DNA of 64,000 nucleotides from Desmodesmus armatus. Lineage: Eukaryota > Chlorophyta > Chlorophyceae > Sphaeropleales > Scenedesmaceae. Both the position numbers and the translations under genes were made by a program. Of the stretch, positions 34,112-46,172 are shown piece by piece. The stretch lies in NCBI GenBank assembly GCA_007449985.2, contig VIIQ02000108.1, positions 248,001 through 312,000 of the forward strand, written 5' to 3'. Position 1 is the first letter of the stretch. Each line of letters begins with the position of its first letter. The notes beneath the pieces are model-generated. The model searched no databases and had not been told where the DNA came from. It saw only the letters and a list, made by a program, of their open reading frames with translations.

Positions 34112-37100
34112 ATGATGAGGCCCATGCCTTCATCCCATGGAGCTCCTTTCTTTCTGCTTCTGCTGCTGGCCTTGTGCTGTGGGCAGCTGCTGGGCCTGAC
34201 AGAGGCTGCAAGGGCACCAGAACAGTCTGCACGTACAAGTGAGGCACTTTATCAGCCCTGCATGTCCCTCCTGTCAGCAATGTTGTGGCAAGTACTGCTG
34301 TGGCAGGTGCAGAGGAACCTGCAGGAGTTGGCAGTGGTCAGCTCGCCTGCTTTAGCTGAATTGAAGGTAACGTGTCAGATTGATGCTTTGTTTGTCCTAT
34401 CTGACGCATGCTGATGTCTTGTTTTGCAGGTGACGCGACAGCTATCGACACAGCGTCGACAGTGTTTCGTGGACAACAGCATGGCAGGCCTCCTGCATCT
34501 CAGGCATTGCGTGAGGCCGGGGTTTCTCACTTCCTCGACCCTCACTCGACAACGCCTGCTGTGCACCCAGATTGGCAGCAGCACCCCCAGCAGCAGCAGG
34601 AGAGGCGCTCCCACAGCTCACAAGAGAGCTCTAGCACAATACGCCGCCTGAACCAAGTGGGACCCGTGTATGCAGACATGCCGGTGACCTTCTTGGCTTG
34701 GAGAGCATCCTGGCAGCGGCAAGGGATGCCTTTGGCTACTTCGATCCAGGCACGCTGCAGCCCCAGCAGCCCAGGACCTCCCAGCAGTACGTACCCCGCA
34801 ATAGGGCCCTAGGTGCCATGCACAGCAGGAGCACCCCTGGCACGGTCACCCTGGTGATCACGTTCCAGTCCACCCACCCAGGGGTGGAGGTGCGCCTGCC
34901 TGAGCTCCCTCGCAGCTTCAACGTCTCTGTGACGCCATATGGCAGCGCCCCCAGCTTGCAGCAGGAGGGAGGGTGCTCCTTTAGCAGACTGCAGTACCAA
35001 GACCAGGAGGTGGACTGCCCGGGCCTGACTGTTGGCAGCCAGTGGGAGGCAACCCTGGTTGATGCAGGTGCGTAGAATACGCAGTCCAGTGCCTTGCCAT
35101 GTTCAGCTGGTGCTGCTGTTGCTGGGTCGATGATGTCATATCCCAGAATGGCTGCTATCGAGATGCACGGTGGGCCACCCACACCCAGTTGATGGACAGT
35201 TGCAGCTTTGTGACTATCAGACACATTTGATCGACCTCTGCACAACTCAACATGTGTCATTGCTGCTCTGGTGTGGCTGCTGCAGATTCTGATGATTTGG
35301 TGCTTGCCATTACAAACTTCACCGTGAAAGGCAGCACCGTTGACATTCCTGTTGAGTTGGGGCTGATGTCCGTTGAGGCATCCTTTGACCGCTTGGCGTG
35401 GGCCGGCATGCACTTCCCACGGCCCCGTCATTCCACATCAACCATCCTCATACATGCAATCATCGTTGGGGCCCAGGTGGGGTGGGGGCGGCGTCATGGG
35501 TGCGGTGGCATGTAGGGCATGTATGAGTTGTCAGCCACAGCTTGCACTCTGTGCAGCCCATAGTCTGCTGATCAGGGGCGGCACTTGTCCTGCAGCAGCT
35601 GGCTTGGTGTCTGGTGTGCTGGTGCAGTTGACGGTTGTTGCAGGCATCAAAGACAAGCAGGGAAGTGGCAGAATGGGGGATGGGCTGCATGCAGATGCAA
35701 GGTGATGCTGGATGGTGTGCAAATGGGTCCCTTTTCAACAGGTATGCCTTCCTTTGCTGTTCCGTTGCTGCCTGCAGGTGGTTGTCTACACCCGGCAGGG
35801 TGGCAATGAAGTTGTGTGGGACATGCAGTGGTCGGGCAGCGAAGGGACAACGTCGTTCTTTCTGGTACCAGGGTAAGCGTGTGCAGCAAGGCGCTGTCGC
35901 TGGTGATTTTCATGTGTACGGCTCGCATGCCTGCAGTGGTGTGCTTTGCAATTGGGCGGGTTGGCAGGGTGTGCGTGCATGCGTCACTGCCAAGTTGTGT
36001 CTGTCATCCTTGTAGATGTGCTACAGCTACAGCTGGCAGGGTGGCATGCGATGTGGCGGTCATTCTCAACAGCCTGCACTCTCCACACACTGATGCTGCC
36101 GTCGAACGACGTGAAGTGCGTTCATATATTCAGGCCAAGTGATGGAGGTGTGCTGCGCTGCCCTGTGTTGCTGCAGAGTGCGCAGTGTGTTTTGGGCCAA
36201 CATGAGTGTTGGCGAGACAGTGCTTCGCACAGCGCCGATCACGCCTGAGCTGCCTCTTTCAATCTACCAGGACACGGAGCCCACCTTTGATGGCGAGTCA
36301 CTTCCCCAGGTGCAGGAGCAGCAGCTGACGGCAGTGCCACAGCTGCTTTGCACTGGCGAAGTTGAAGAGATCCGCGGTGATGCAGGGACTTTCCCGCAGA
36401 GCTTGGCGCCGCTGGAGGCTGAAGGAGAGATCTACCACCCCAGAGGTATGCTTGAACATCAAGAGTGGCGTGCATGTGCAGGTAACGCAGCAGGAATGTC
36501 AAGGTGCGCACACTTGACAATTCGTTGTTGATGCCCTCCTGCGTGGACTCTTTCCGTGCAGTATTGAAGTGCCCAGCCCCCGGCATGCATATCAAAGTTG
36601 GGCAAAAGGTGCTCTTGCTCGTCGGCGGTGGTTGCTTCTCTCAGCAACTTGCTTTCTGCCCTGGTCCGCGCTGGTCTGCCCCGCAGGCTTCACCTGCCGC
36701 TGGGAGCTGATCCCAGACCAGCCTGACGTACTGCTCAGCGTGGATTACCGTGGGCTGATGCCGGACGAGTCCATCACTTTGGAGTTGGCCCCCAACAACA
36801 TCATCCGCCTCAAGTCCCCGGACGGAGGGCCTGGTGCCGTCTTTCAGGCCAGCGTGTGGGTGGAGCACAGCATATTGGTCTCCTTCCAGACCACTCGATC
36901 CAGCACCGAGAAAGGTATGCCATCAGAGAGAATCCATCAGACGCGCATGCGATAGCCGTTTGAACTATGTTGTAATAAGACATGGGGTGATGAAAATGGT
37001 GTTTGGGTGTGTGCTGGGGGCAGAGCGCAGCTGAAAGGGCTTTGCTGCATACGCTTGGGTTTGTTGGTGGCGGCACCCAGTCGCGCAGTACACAACTTGG

Positions 37101-39260
37101 GGTTGTTTGTGTGGCCTTTGTTTTGGCCTGATGCGCTCACATTTTTGGTGGGCTGGCACGCCTCACAAGCAAACAGGAAACCACAATCAAAGCCCCGCCT
37201 CTGCCTTGCTTTCAATCTTGTGCTGTGCCTGATGGTTGTGTTGCGTGCAGTCGGTGCCTTCAGCATCAGCTGGACTAGTGTGGCCAGCAGCAGGAGCAAT
37301 GGCGTGCTGGACAGCAAAACCATGGTCATGGTGCTGTCCTGTGTGTCAGCAGCAGGAGCACTCCTGGCCGCATGCTGCTTCTATTTCGTCTGCTGTGGGC
37401 GGCGACGCAGGGCAGGGGTGAGTGGCGGCACAGGGGGACATCGTGGGAGTGCAGAAAGTGCAGCGGAAAGCAGCACCAAATCACAGCCGCGCGGCGCGTT
37501 CAGTGTGACTTATTCGCGCACCTCTGGGTTCGGCTGCGCTGGGGCTGCATTTGCTGGGTTCGGCTGCGCTGGGGCTGCATGCTCTGTGCGGGGGGGGGGG
37601 GGGGGGGCAACACTGTGCGCTGGGCGTGCGGCTGTCCTCGGGTACTGCTGTTGCAGTTGGCTAGAGCCCTAGTATGGTTGCTGACATATTCATTGTTGTG
37701 CTCGCTGTCTTGTATGGCACCGGCAGGGCGTCGTGGTTGACGGACAGCCAGGCGGCAGCGGGGGCGTGCAGCTTGCGCGCGTGCCCTCTGCGGTGCGTGA
37801 GCTGCTGCCGAGCAAGCCTTACCAAGCCCCAGAGGCCAACCCTCTGCCTGGTGCTGAAACGGAGCCGGACTGCTGCTCAATCTGCTTGGTGGAGCTGGAG
37901 GCTGGGGAGCTTGTTACTGTGCTGCCCTGCATGCACTTTTACCACAAGGTGTGTGGATAGTTGCGACATGTGCTGCTGGATTGGAGGGAAAGCGTTGCTG
38001 CTAGGAGCCGCACGTCACACAACGGGGTGGACATGCCTTGCGTTTACTGCTGGTGCATGCATGGGTCATGCAAAGGCGGTTTGCGCACAGCTGCATGGGC
38101 GCTGATTCCTTTCAAAACCCTGCTCGGTCTGATTGGATTGCTGTCATGGTTCTGCTGTCAATATGCTGCTGCAGGAGTGCATTGGTTCTTGGTTGAAGCG
38201 CAACTGCACATGTCCGCTGTGCAAGAACAATGTGCTGGAGGCCTTCAAAGTCCAGCAGTTTGAAGCACGGCAGGCACGCCGCAACAGGCGCAGGGGCATC
38301 ACGCCCGCAGAAGCGCCAACAGCAGGTGCAGGCTCCTCAGACGGCAGCAGCACACCCACCAGCAGCAGCACCGGCAGCGGCAGTAGCCATGGAGCGGCGC
38401 ACGTGCAGCAGCAGCAGCCACTGCACATACAGATGACGGCGTTGGGGCCCTTAGGGGGCACAACTGCTGCAGCAGCATCGCCGGCAGCAGGCTGGGGCGC
38501 CAGCCGGTCCACATCACCTTGGCCGCCGTTGGATCAGCATTCGCATGCAGCAGATGCACTGCCCAGCCATGCAGATGGCGGTGCAGTGGGTGGCCTTGCT
38601 GCACCTGTCGGCATGCGGCCCCTCCGTCTGCCACCGTTGCAACACCCTCAGCAGCAGCAGCCACCGGCGGTGCCGCAGCTGGTGATACCACCGTCGCCGT
38701 CTGCTTCCATGGTCAGTCTGCAGTCTGGGACGGTGCTGGCGACCCCAGAAGACTTTGCGCCTGCTGCTGCAGCGGCTGCAGCCCACACAGCTGCAGATGT
38801 GGCCGTCAGGCAGCGCAGCACCTCGCCCATTGAGGCTGCTGCGTCGGCGGCACAGGCTTCTGTTGCAGCCGTGCGCAGCTCTAGCAGGAGCTTCAGCAGG
38901 AGGCTGCACGTGCTGCTGTCTCCACGGACAGCAGCAGGTGCCGGCACCGACGGCAGTGCTGGTGAAGTTGCAGGCAGCCAGGCTGGTGGGGGCTTCCCCA
39001 GCAGCAGGGGCGGTAGCCCCCTGCCGGGGCTGCTCCCGACTGGCCCTACACCTGCTGCTGGACCCCACCGGGTGGCTGTGAGCATCTATGCCTATGCAGG
39101 ACACCCCGCTGGGGCTGATGATGACGTGGGGCAGCAGCAGGGTGGCGTTCATGTGGCGGCAGGCAGTCCCCATCAGGCCATCACTGTGCTGACCTTACCT
39201 GGAGCGGTGGAGGACAGGAGGGAGGAGCAGCTACGGGCACGGGACACACAGCAGCACTGA
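34112..39260 (+). CDS. Single-pass membrane RING-H2 protein, probable E3 ubiquitin ligase
   Basis: Exons: 34112-34238, 34430-35067, 35286-35476, one or two unresolved exons in 35600-35870, 36016-36138, 36177-36445, 36687-36914, 37251-37417, 37727-37948 and 38175-39260. MMRPMPSSHGAP is followed by a Leu-rich signal peptide. The ectodomain is beta-strand-rich with repeated FTxxW-type segments; I cannot assign a family. TM helix in exon 37251-37417 (VMVLSCVSAAGALLAACCFY) with a basic RRRR stop. The RING-H2 spans two exons: CSIC, 14 residues, CMH, FYH, KEC, 10 residues, CPLC, so all eight zinc ligands are present in the order C3H2C3. This predicts recruitment of an E2 and ubiquitination near a membrane. 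A 300-residue Ser/Gln/Ala/Pro tail follows. Oddities: the frame jumps by one base near 34682 (ATGCCGGTGACC where one more G or C is expected), and phases disagree between 35476 and 35870. These could be assembly indels. Confidence 0.75.
37590..37607 (+). repeat. G18 tract in an intron of the RING-H2 gene
   Basis: An uninterrupted run of 18 G residues on the coding strand, between the TM exon and the first RING exon, preceded by two copies of TTCGGCTGCGCTGGGGCTGCAT. Confidence 0.9.
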
Positions 39261-42200
39261 AAGGGTGCCCCGTCTGCTTCTGTCCTGGTCAGTGGGGGCG
39301 GCAGGCTGCCATGCAGTGCAGGTCTTGCTGCATGCACAACCGATGCTTATGAAGCTTTGACTGTGCGGATGCCTCTGTGACCACCATGTGTGTTTGGTGC
39401 TGTCAGCAAGCGCCTGCTTCTGGCACTCATCCACGTGGTGCTGTTTTGACTCTTTACAAGCATGGGCCCTGCATTGGTGCTTGACCAAGCCTCAGCAGTG
39501 ATATCTCATTCTCGCACCGACTGCGTGTTTGCTGTCTCAACTAGCAAGCGTGCAATTTGAGGTGTCAATTGCAAGCAGGTTGGGGTGTCATGCACATACA
39601 CCCAGGGCACGCAGTTTATGACACATCGCAAGTTTCCAAGCAGGTGCTCTTATGGGATGTTGTCCACACCAAGCCTGGCATGCAGCCAAGCTTGTATGGA
39701 ACCAAGCAAGACTATGTTTTGGGCAGCGTGGTGCAGGAGTTTATGCAGGGGAGTTTTGTGTGCCTATATGGCCATTTCACAACGGCTGCAGGGCTGTGCA
39801 AGCCTCTTGGTCAAAATGGGCCCAGCCTATGTACGTGCATTATTGTTGTACTGCGGTACATGTTGTGAGTGCGTGCAGCCTTGTGGCTGTAGCAAGCACC
39901 AGGTGGCCATGGAGACACACCTGCCTCCTTGCTGTATGTGTACTGCCACAGGGCCTGTGCCTGCAGGCGGGTGCTTGTTTGTGTCACGTTCAACCTCAGT
40001 CCAATTATTGATTCTTCCCAACATTCTTATTCCCATCTACGTCCACGATTGGTGTTTGTCCGGCATATAGATGGGCCATGGTCACTCACTGCATGTAGAA
40101 TTGCTGCAAGGGTTGAGGGTTCGTCCCTACCCGTCATTCACTGCAGCTGCGAGGCTGAGGGTGTTGTGTGCCTGGCAGTAAGCCTTGCTTCAGGGCAGAT
40201 TGCAGCTTCTGGATTAGAAGCTGTGCACACCCACCCAGGCGCCCTACCGTGTGTTGCAAGGCAAGCCGCAACAGCTTGATCAGGACCACAGTGCCTGAGG
40301 GCCATGTGCAAGCTATGGAGGCATGTAGTGGTTGGAGTGCTCGTGAAGTTGACTGTTATGAGCGGGGCCGGCCTCTTAGCATGGCAAGGCAGTGGGGCCA
40401 GTGTGGGTTGGAGGGTCCAGCGCATCACAAACCCTTGTACAGCTGTGTATGCGCCAGCAGTGCCTGGCTGTTCGGCTTGACTGACACGGCTTTCACATGG
40501 AGCGGCCACTGCTGCTGACAAAGACAGGAGTAGCTTAAGACAAGCAAGTGCGGACTGCTTGCTGCAGCTGGTGTGCGCGCGCTCAGAAGCCAAACTGGGC
40601 CTCTTGCGACCGTGTTGAGCTGCCATGGGCAATCCAGTGCATAGTGAGGTCCGTGCCTTCCTGTCTGCTGACCCGAAGCGGAGTTTCTGACTGTTGACAG
40701 ACGTCCACCAAGCTTGGCACACGCCTCTCCTAGTGTAACCGCCTGAGCAGCTGTGTCCATGCCGGACCCTGTGTTGTCTGCTCTCATGGACACTGTATGT
40801 TCCGGCTCTGCAGTTGTTTGTTTGTTTGTGTAGTCTTTGGGCTGGACGTGCAAGGCTGAGACCGTCTCAGGGTTACCCAGCATGTGTAGACATGCATCCA
40901 CATCAAGTGTTTGACATGCAGTGTTGATGCCCAATGCCCTGTCAGGTGGCAGCTGAGAGTCAGTACACTACGCATCTGGGTGACAACACGTTCATGTTGT
41001 TGTCCATCTAGGGACGGTCGATGTTCAGCACTGGCATCAACACACAAAAGGGCCTCAGATGTACACTCGCTTGCCAACACCTGGAGCAATGCTCCTGCAG
41101 CACGTCTGCACACCCTAAACTTTGGCTACCAGAGCACACCAGCACCATGTGCAGCAATGTAGCACCACTTTGCAAGGAGTCCAAACACAGTCAAAGGCCG
41201 AACACCAAAGAACACAGCGGCTACTCAGTCAGCTCCCTGGAGCACACACTCCACATAGCTCAGGGCGTACACCAGGGGGCATCAGTCACTGCCAGCCTGT
41301 CAGACAGATAGGGGTACAGCATGCGCCCATGCTCAGAGGATGCCATGCGGCACCGGCACATCTTGCCCGCCCTGTTTGTGATGCACACAGCATGGCAGAA
41401 TTGCCTTCAGCTGGGGTAAGGTCAAGGTACCTCAGCTAGCTCAGCCACATCACATCAGTAGTGAATGTCTTCAACACTACTTCTTGCAACCATGGAGTGT
41501 GTGTGCAAAGGCTGTCCCCTCTTCATTGCCATTGGCATGGTATGGTTCTTGCTTCTGGATTTCGCACGTGGCCCACTGGGATACACTGCTGGGCAATAAG
41601 CTGTTTGGCAACCTGCCCAATACCCAAATTGAGAGTCAGCAGTTGAACCCGCTGATGGCAAGGTCAGGCTTGCTCGGTGCACGCGCAGCACACACTAGTG
41701 TGTGCTGTGTGCTGTACACAGTACTGTGACGTGGCACAGCTGCAGGTGCGGAAAGCCAGCTGCTCACATGGCATGCCAACCACTCAAGTAGCCCCTGACC
41801 TCCTTGATGTTGCCCCAACGGCAGAAGGGCCCAACACAAAGGCTTGACGCCACTTGACCTTGGACAGCAATATAGGTCCAGCTGTTGTCGTGTTGCAGGC
41901 AGCCATTTTTCGCCATCATGTTGCAACACCTGTGATTTCATCGCGTTGCAGGGGTTGCTGGCCTAAACATGACCACCAGCTGGTCATTGGCTGCCACCTT
42001 GGCCACAACTGTCCCAGCAGCAGCCTCAAACCACAAGAACCTGGGCAGCAGGGGCACAACAAAGCAGCGCCAACGGTAGGGATGGGAGCTGCCCTCAGCC
42101 CGGGTAGTGACCAGCATATGCTGTTATGCTGCTCGAGCGCTATCGTGCTGTTGAGGTGTTGTGACCTTACGCTGTTGTAGTAGCGCCAGCAACAAAGGCA

Positions 42201-42276
42201 AGCAGCACTAATCCTCAAACTGTAAAACGGTCTCGCAAAGCGAGCTACAGCAGACAGTGCAGCGGTCAGGTCAGTC
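39261..42276. other. Gene-poor interval between convergent genes
   Basis: This 3-kb stretch lies between the 3' ends of the RING-H2 gene (plus) and the acetyltransferase gene (minus). The frames on both strands lack domains and consistent splice signals. It probably contains both 3' UTRs. A further 3' exon of the acetyltransferase could lie near 41916-42218 (see that entry). Confidence 0.4.
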
Positions 42277-43262
42277 TCACCAGGGGACCTCAGATGCTTG
42301 CATCAGTCTGAAGCCTGCTGCTTCATAGAACGGGATGGTCTTGCGCAATGTGGTGAGGTAGATGTTGGCTGAGCTGCCCCCCACCACATGCTTCAGCAGC
42401 TGGCTTCCAATGTCCTTACCCCTGACAGGAAGCAGCAGTTGCAGCGCAGGGACACCATGTGGGATGGCACAACTGCGCTGGCATGTGTGCTGTCATGGCC
42501 TTGCTGCTGGCGTTGCTTACGCTGTGATGGCATGATTGCGCTGTCACACGTAGTGTGGTCGGCGCAGCTGCTGGCAATAGCTGCTATGTGTGACGAGCGC
42601 CGATAAGTAGCACAAGCCCGCCAGTGCCGGACGATGCTGGTGCTCTGTGTCATAATGCTGAAAAACATGGTGGCACGACTCACTCATGGCCTAAGACCCA
42701 CCTACCTATGCTCTGGTAGCACCACCAGTGACCTGAATTCGCAAGTGTTCTGTGCTGGAAGCTCGACCAGCTGAGCAAACGCCACAATGCCGGCCCCAGT
42801 CGCATCCTCAGCTACTGTGAAGTTTTCTGGCTTGACCCCAAGGGGGTTCATCCTGCAGGATGACAGAAACACGGTGGAGCAGGGCACAGCACATCTCCTG
42901 ACTTGAGTTCACAAACCGCCCATTGCTGGTGACATGGCAGAAAAGGCCAGCTGGGCCCAAGCCCGCACTGTTCTGTCTTTTAAAGCTTGTACTAAGCATA
43001 GAATTGCTGGGCGTTGTAGTAAGATCAGCAGCCTCGCCGGCAATCACCATGTGTACATTCTGCAACAGTATTGAGACAGTAGTGCCTGTGGCACTCACGA
43101 TTCGAGCAACAGCCGCTTCTTGATGAATTCCCCATCTTGAGGCCTGCCTTTTCGATAGCTGCATCCAGTTACAGCGCTAGCGGCGACCACTGCTGGCTGT
43201 TTCAAAGCTGATCTAGATCGAACACACCGGTTCCCGGTGATACTGTGCAGACGGCTCAACAT
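42277..43262 (-). CDS. GNAT-family N-acetyltransferase, probably plastid-targeted
   Basis: Three exons: 43262-43099, 42852-42706 and 42421-42277, phases consistent, 151 aa. The N terminus (MLSRLHSITGNRCVRSRSAL) is rich in Arg/Ser/Ala with no acidic residue, as in a chloroplast transit peptide. The core follows the GNAT order: KKRLLLES, MNPLGVKPENF, a beta strand (GIVAFAQLVEL), EFRSLVVLPEHR, GKDIGSQLLKH (acetyl-CoA motif A) and TIPFYEAAGFRLM (motif B). The MNPLG..PENF signature belongs to the plant/cyanobacterial GNAT group that includes plastid protein acetyltransferases. Oddity: motif A is normally R-G-x-G-x-G, and here the first of the two motif glycines is Asp (RGKDIG), which should weaken pyrophosphate-loop binding. 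The stop TGA (42277) overlaps a GTGAGA donor-like word, so one more exon is possible. Substrate unknown. Confidence 0.8.
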
Positions 43263-43734
43263 GGTGAAGCCGATGTTGTGTTGACGATGCTAACCATTCA
43301 AAAAGAATGTATGTGGTAATGTTAGGCCGCGCAGTCAAACCAATGCGGTTTTGGTGATTTCACTGTCCTGACTGTGATTTCACAGTCCTGAAGGCTAGGT
43401 GACATGCAGTCCTTCGAACAACAAATATATGTACAGAACTGTGTCTAAGCATCAGAGAGAGGTGAGCTGTTGCCCTGACGCTGACTGCAAATGAGCAGCC
43501 GTCAGCTGCAGCTGCCATTACCGTCACCTGCCACGCATGTGGCAGCCGCCACCAGGCTGTGCCGTGACGCATGCCATGATGGGTTGCTGCAAAATGCTGT
43601 GCATAGCACCAGTGATTCAGATCAGCAACTGGCCGCACACAGCCTGCCAGGGGCACGACACATGATTGCCGAATCTGCACAGTAGCGGTCAGGGAGGTGC
43701 CCTCAAAACGCCACTCCTGCAACCGATCACCCAA
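43263..43734 (-). promoter_or_regulatory. Intergenic spacer, PSMD9 3' end to acetyltransferase promoter
   Basis: 472 bp between two minus-strand genes. It must contain the 3' UTR of PSMD9 and the promoter of the acetyltransferase. CACTGTCCTGACTGTGATTTCACAGTCCTGA-like near-duplicates occur around 43360-43390 (CTGTCCTGA / CACAGTCCTGA). No other element is recognised. Confidence 0.35.
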
Positions 43735-45775
43735 CTACAGCGGCCGCAGGTGGCAGCCCAGCAGGCCCCGACCTCCCCAGCGGCGTGGCACTAACTCCAG
43801 CTGCACCTGCTGCCCTGCTCGCAGGAACACCGTCTGCACCGGCTGGTCTTCATGTGCCTGCAGCTCCTGCGCAACCTGCTGCAACTCGTTGCCACTACCT
43901 CCTACTGCCGCACCAAACCTGCAAACACAACACAACACAACACAGACAAAAATTGCAGCAGCAGTAGTGGTCAGGCGTCAACCACCCTGAAAGCAAGCAG
44001 CGTGTGCGGCTCTCGGCCACAAACATGTAGGCATTGGCTTGTGTTGTTGAGTGGCACCGTGAATGGTGGAGTAGAGCCACTCGGTGATTTCATATTGACA
44101 CGGCAGCCACACTTGCCACATCAGCACACAACAACCGCATCCTGACGCATCAAAGGGCAGGGTGCCGAGGGCGGAAGCGGCAATCATCGCTACTCTTGCT
44201 ACTGCTGACACATTCGTACAAGCACAAGTAACCCTGAAAATGCTTGGAATGGCACCCCATGCTCGAAAGCACAGAGGCTGGGTGCATACCGCCAATGTCA
44301 TCACATAGATGGAGAGTACCGCCCAGCAGTGAAAGATCCACTGTGACAACCTTGCCCACCCCCCCATGACCTTCGAGGCCACCTGGCAGGCAAGCAAAGG
44401 CGCATCTATACATTCCTCTCACCTGCACAGTTGGTCGCCCAGCTGGATGCCAGCTGCAGCTGCCGGAGAACCTTCCGCCACTTCATCCACCACAGCAAAC
44501 GGCTGCAATGATACTGCTGCAGTTGCAGCACTGCCTTGCGTTGCTGTTGGCATGGCTGCTGCTGCTGCTGGTTGTGGCTGTGCTGCTGCTGCTGTTGCTG
44601 CATCCAGGCGAGGCTTCTTGTCCTCATGTGCATCCACCTGGCTTGTTGTTGCTGCTGCTGCTGCGGCAGCGGTGGCCCCATTTGCTGCTGCTGTTGCTGC
44701 TGCTGGAGTGCTGCTGCTCCCAGCCAAGGGGGCACTAGTTTCCTTGGTGTCCCTGCCCAGCAAGCAGATGTGCAGAGGTAGTTTCACTATAATGAAAGGA
44801 GACTCCAAGCAACCAGCCCAAATGCGCGTGAAAGTTCCACTTGTCCTGCTGTGTCTGTTTGGTGTGTGTGCATTGTCTGTGCGAGTGTCTGCATTATGCC
44901 TGGAGTGCCCAGTGACATGTGGCCGTGATTGTGAGTGCAGTGTGGAGGGGTGACTGGTGCCAGGGTCCACTGCCTTCCAACCATGGGCACGTCTGCACGA
45001 GCCGGACGTGTACCATGCACACGTCTACCAGTGCAAAACGCTGCATGCAGCACTGCATTGTGGCCATCAGTTGACGTGAGCGTGCTCTAGGCTCACTCAC
45101 ACTGTATGCAGCTGAATGCCAGCTCACCGCCCCATCAAACAGGAACATACATTCTTTTGGTGATGGCTTCAGAGGCAGCTGACTGCACCTGGGACTATTC
45201 CTATTCCTATAAATAAACCAGGCTGAAAGGCTGCCTCCAGACACCTTCATCCACATCAGCTGCTGCTGTTGCTGCCTTGGTCACATCGCCTGTCACAGTG
45301 CTGCAGGCAACTCGCTCATCCGTACAAGGTTCCAGGTGACTGCCGCACCACCCACCTTGCCAGTGCATGCAACTGGTGCAGCAGCTGCTCCATCTGCTTG
45401 CTGATGGCCTTGTGATCGTTTGTCAGCCGAATGACCGCACTCCTGTCAATCCTGACTGCATGCACGTCAACATCTGCACGTGGGAAGCCCTGCAGAACAA
45501 ATGACAGCAACCCGTTGCCAACCCCTTCACTGCTGTTACAGGAGATAGGGAAAGTGTTCTCAGGTAGCGAGTTCTGGCGAGCATGGACACTTGTGGATGA
45601 TTCATGTGGGGAGGTAGCTGTCCCCTACACAGCACCTCACCTCCTTGTCAATCAAGCTTTCTTGCATTCCAGGCTGTCCAGGCCCATTCAGGCGTGCTGA
45701 CCGCTCATTAATTTCTGCCTCTATGGCAGACCTCTGCTGCTGGAGCTTGAGCAACTCTGCCTTCACAGCATCCAT
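43735..45775 (-). CDS. PSMD9: 26S proteasome regulatory-particle assembly chaperone PSMD9/Nas2 (p27)
   Basis: Four exons: 45775-45641, 45489-45356, 44752-44423 and 43918-43735, phase-consistent, 260 aa. The N-terminal coiled coil (MDAVKAELLKLQQQRSAIEA, then LIDKEGFPRADVDVHAVR and LTNDHKAISKQMEQLLHQLH) matches the Nas2 N domain. A PDZ domain follows (PFAVVDEVAEGSPAAAAGI, GDQL, then ELQQVAQELQ), ending in the family's signature WGGRGLLGCHLRPL. Nas2/PSMD9 binds the Rpt5 base ATPase and holds it until the proteasome base assembles; it acts in cytosol and nucleus and leaves before the mature particle forms. Length is slightly above the human protein (223 aa) because exon 3 carries an Ala/Gln-rich linker of about 70 residues between the two domains. 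It is transcribed divergently from the acidic-protein gene. Confidence 0.93.
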
Positions 45776-46172
45776 ACTGCTTGTGAGTAGGTAAAAAGAG
45801 GGTGCCAAGGGGGCCGGGGGGGGGGGGGGGGGGGGTTTGAGCTGATCTGATCAATGAAGTAAGTGAGGTTGAGGCCACGACAGTCTCAAGGACAACACCC
45901 AAAATAATACTTGAGGAATCACAGGTGAAGTTCGTGAGAAGTATGCATGAACCTTGTGCCCTTGCATACAGCTGTCAACCGTATAACTCGGACCGGGCCA
46001 ACATGCGGAACCAGGTAGCAAGCGTTCGGACAATGGTGCAGAACGCGGTGATAGTACCAGCTTATCATCAAGACCCAAAATTATCATTGCTGCGCCCCCT
46101 CCAGTCGACATCAGTGCTGCTGCTCGATCATTGCTGGCCTCTGACGTTTGCTACACCCTCTGCCGTGGCTAG
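45776..46172. promoter_or_regulatory. Divergent promoter region with a G20 tract
   Basis: 397 bp separate the PSMD9 start (minus) from the start of the acidic-protein gene (plus). A run of 20 G lies at 45816-45835, only about 40 bp upstream of the PSMD9 ATG. It may affect nucleosome positioning or transcription of both genes. Confidence 0.5.

Noticed and set aside
41916..42218. Additional 3' exon of the acetyltransferase after a GTGAGA donor
   Set aside because: Phase allows it, but the encoded Cys/Trp/Leu-rich sequence does not resemble the C terminus of this GNAT group.
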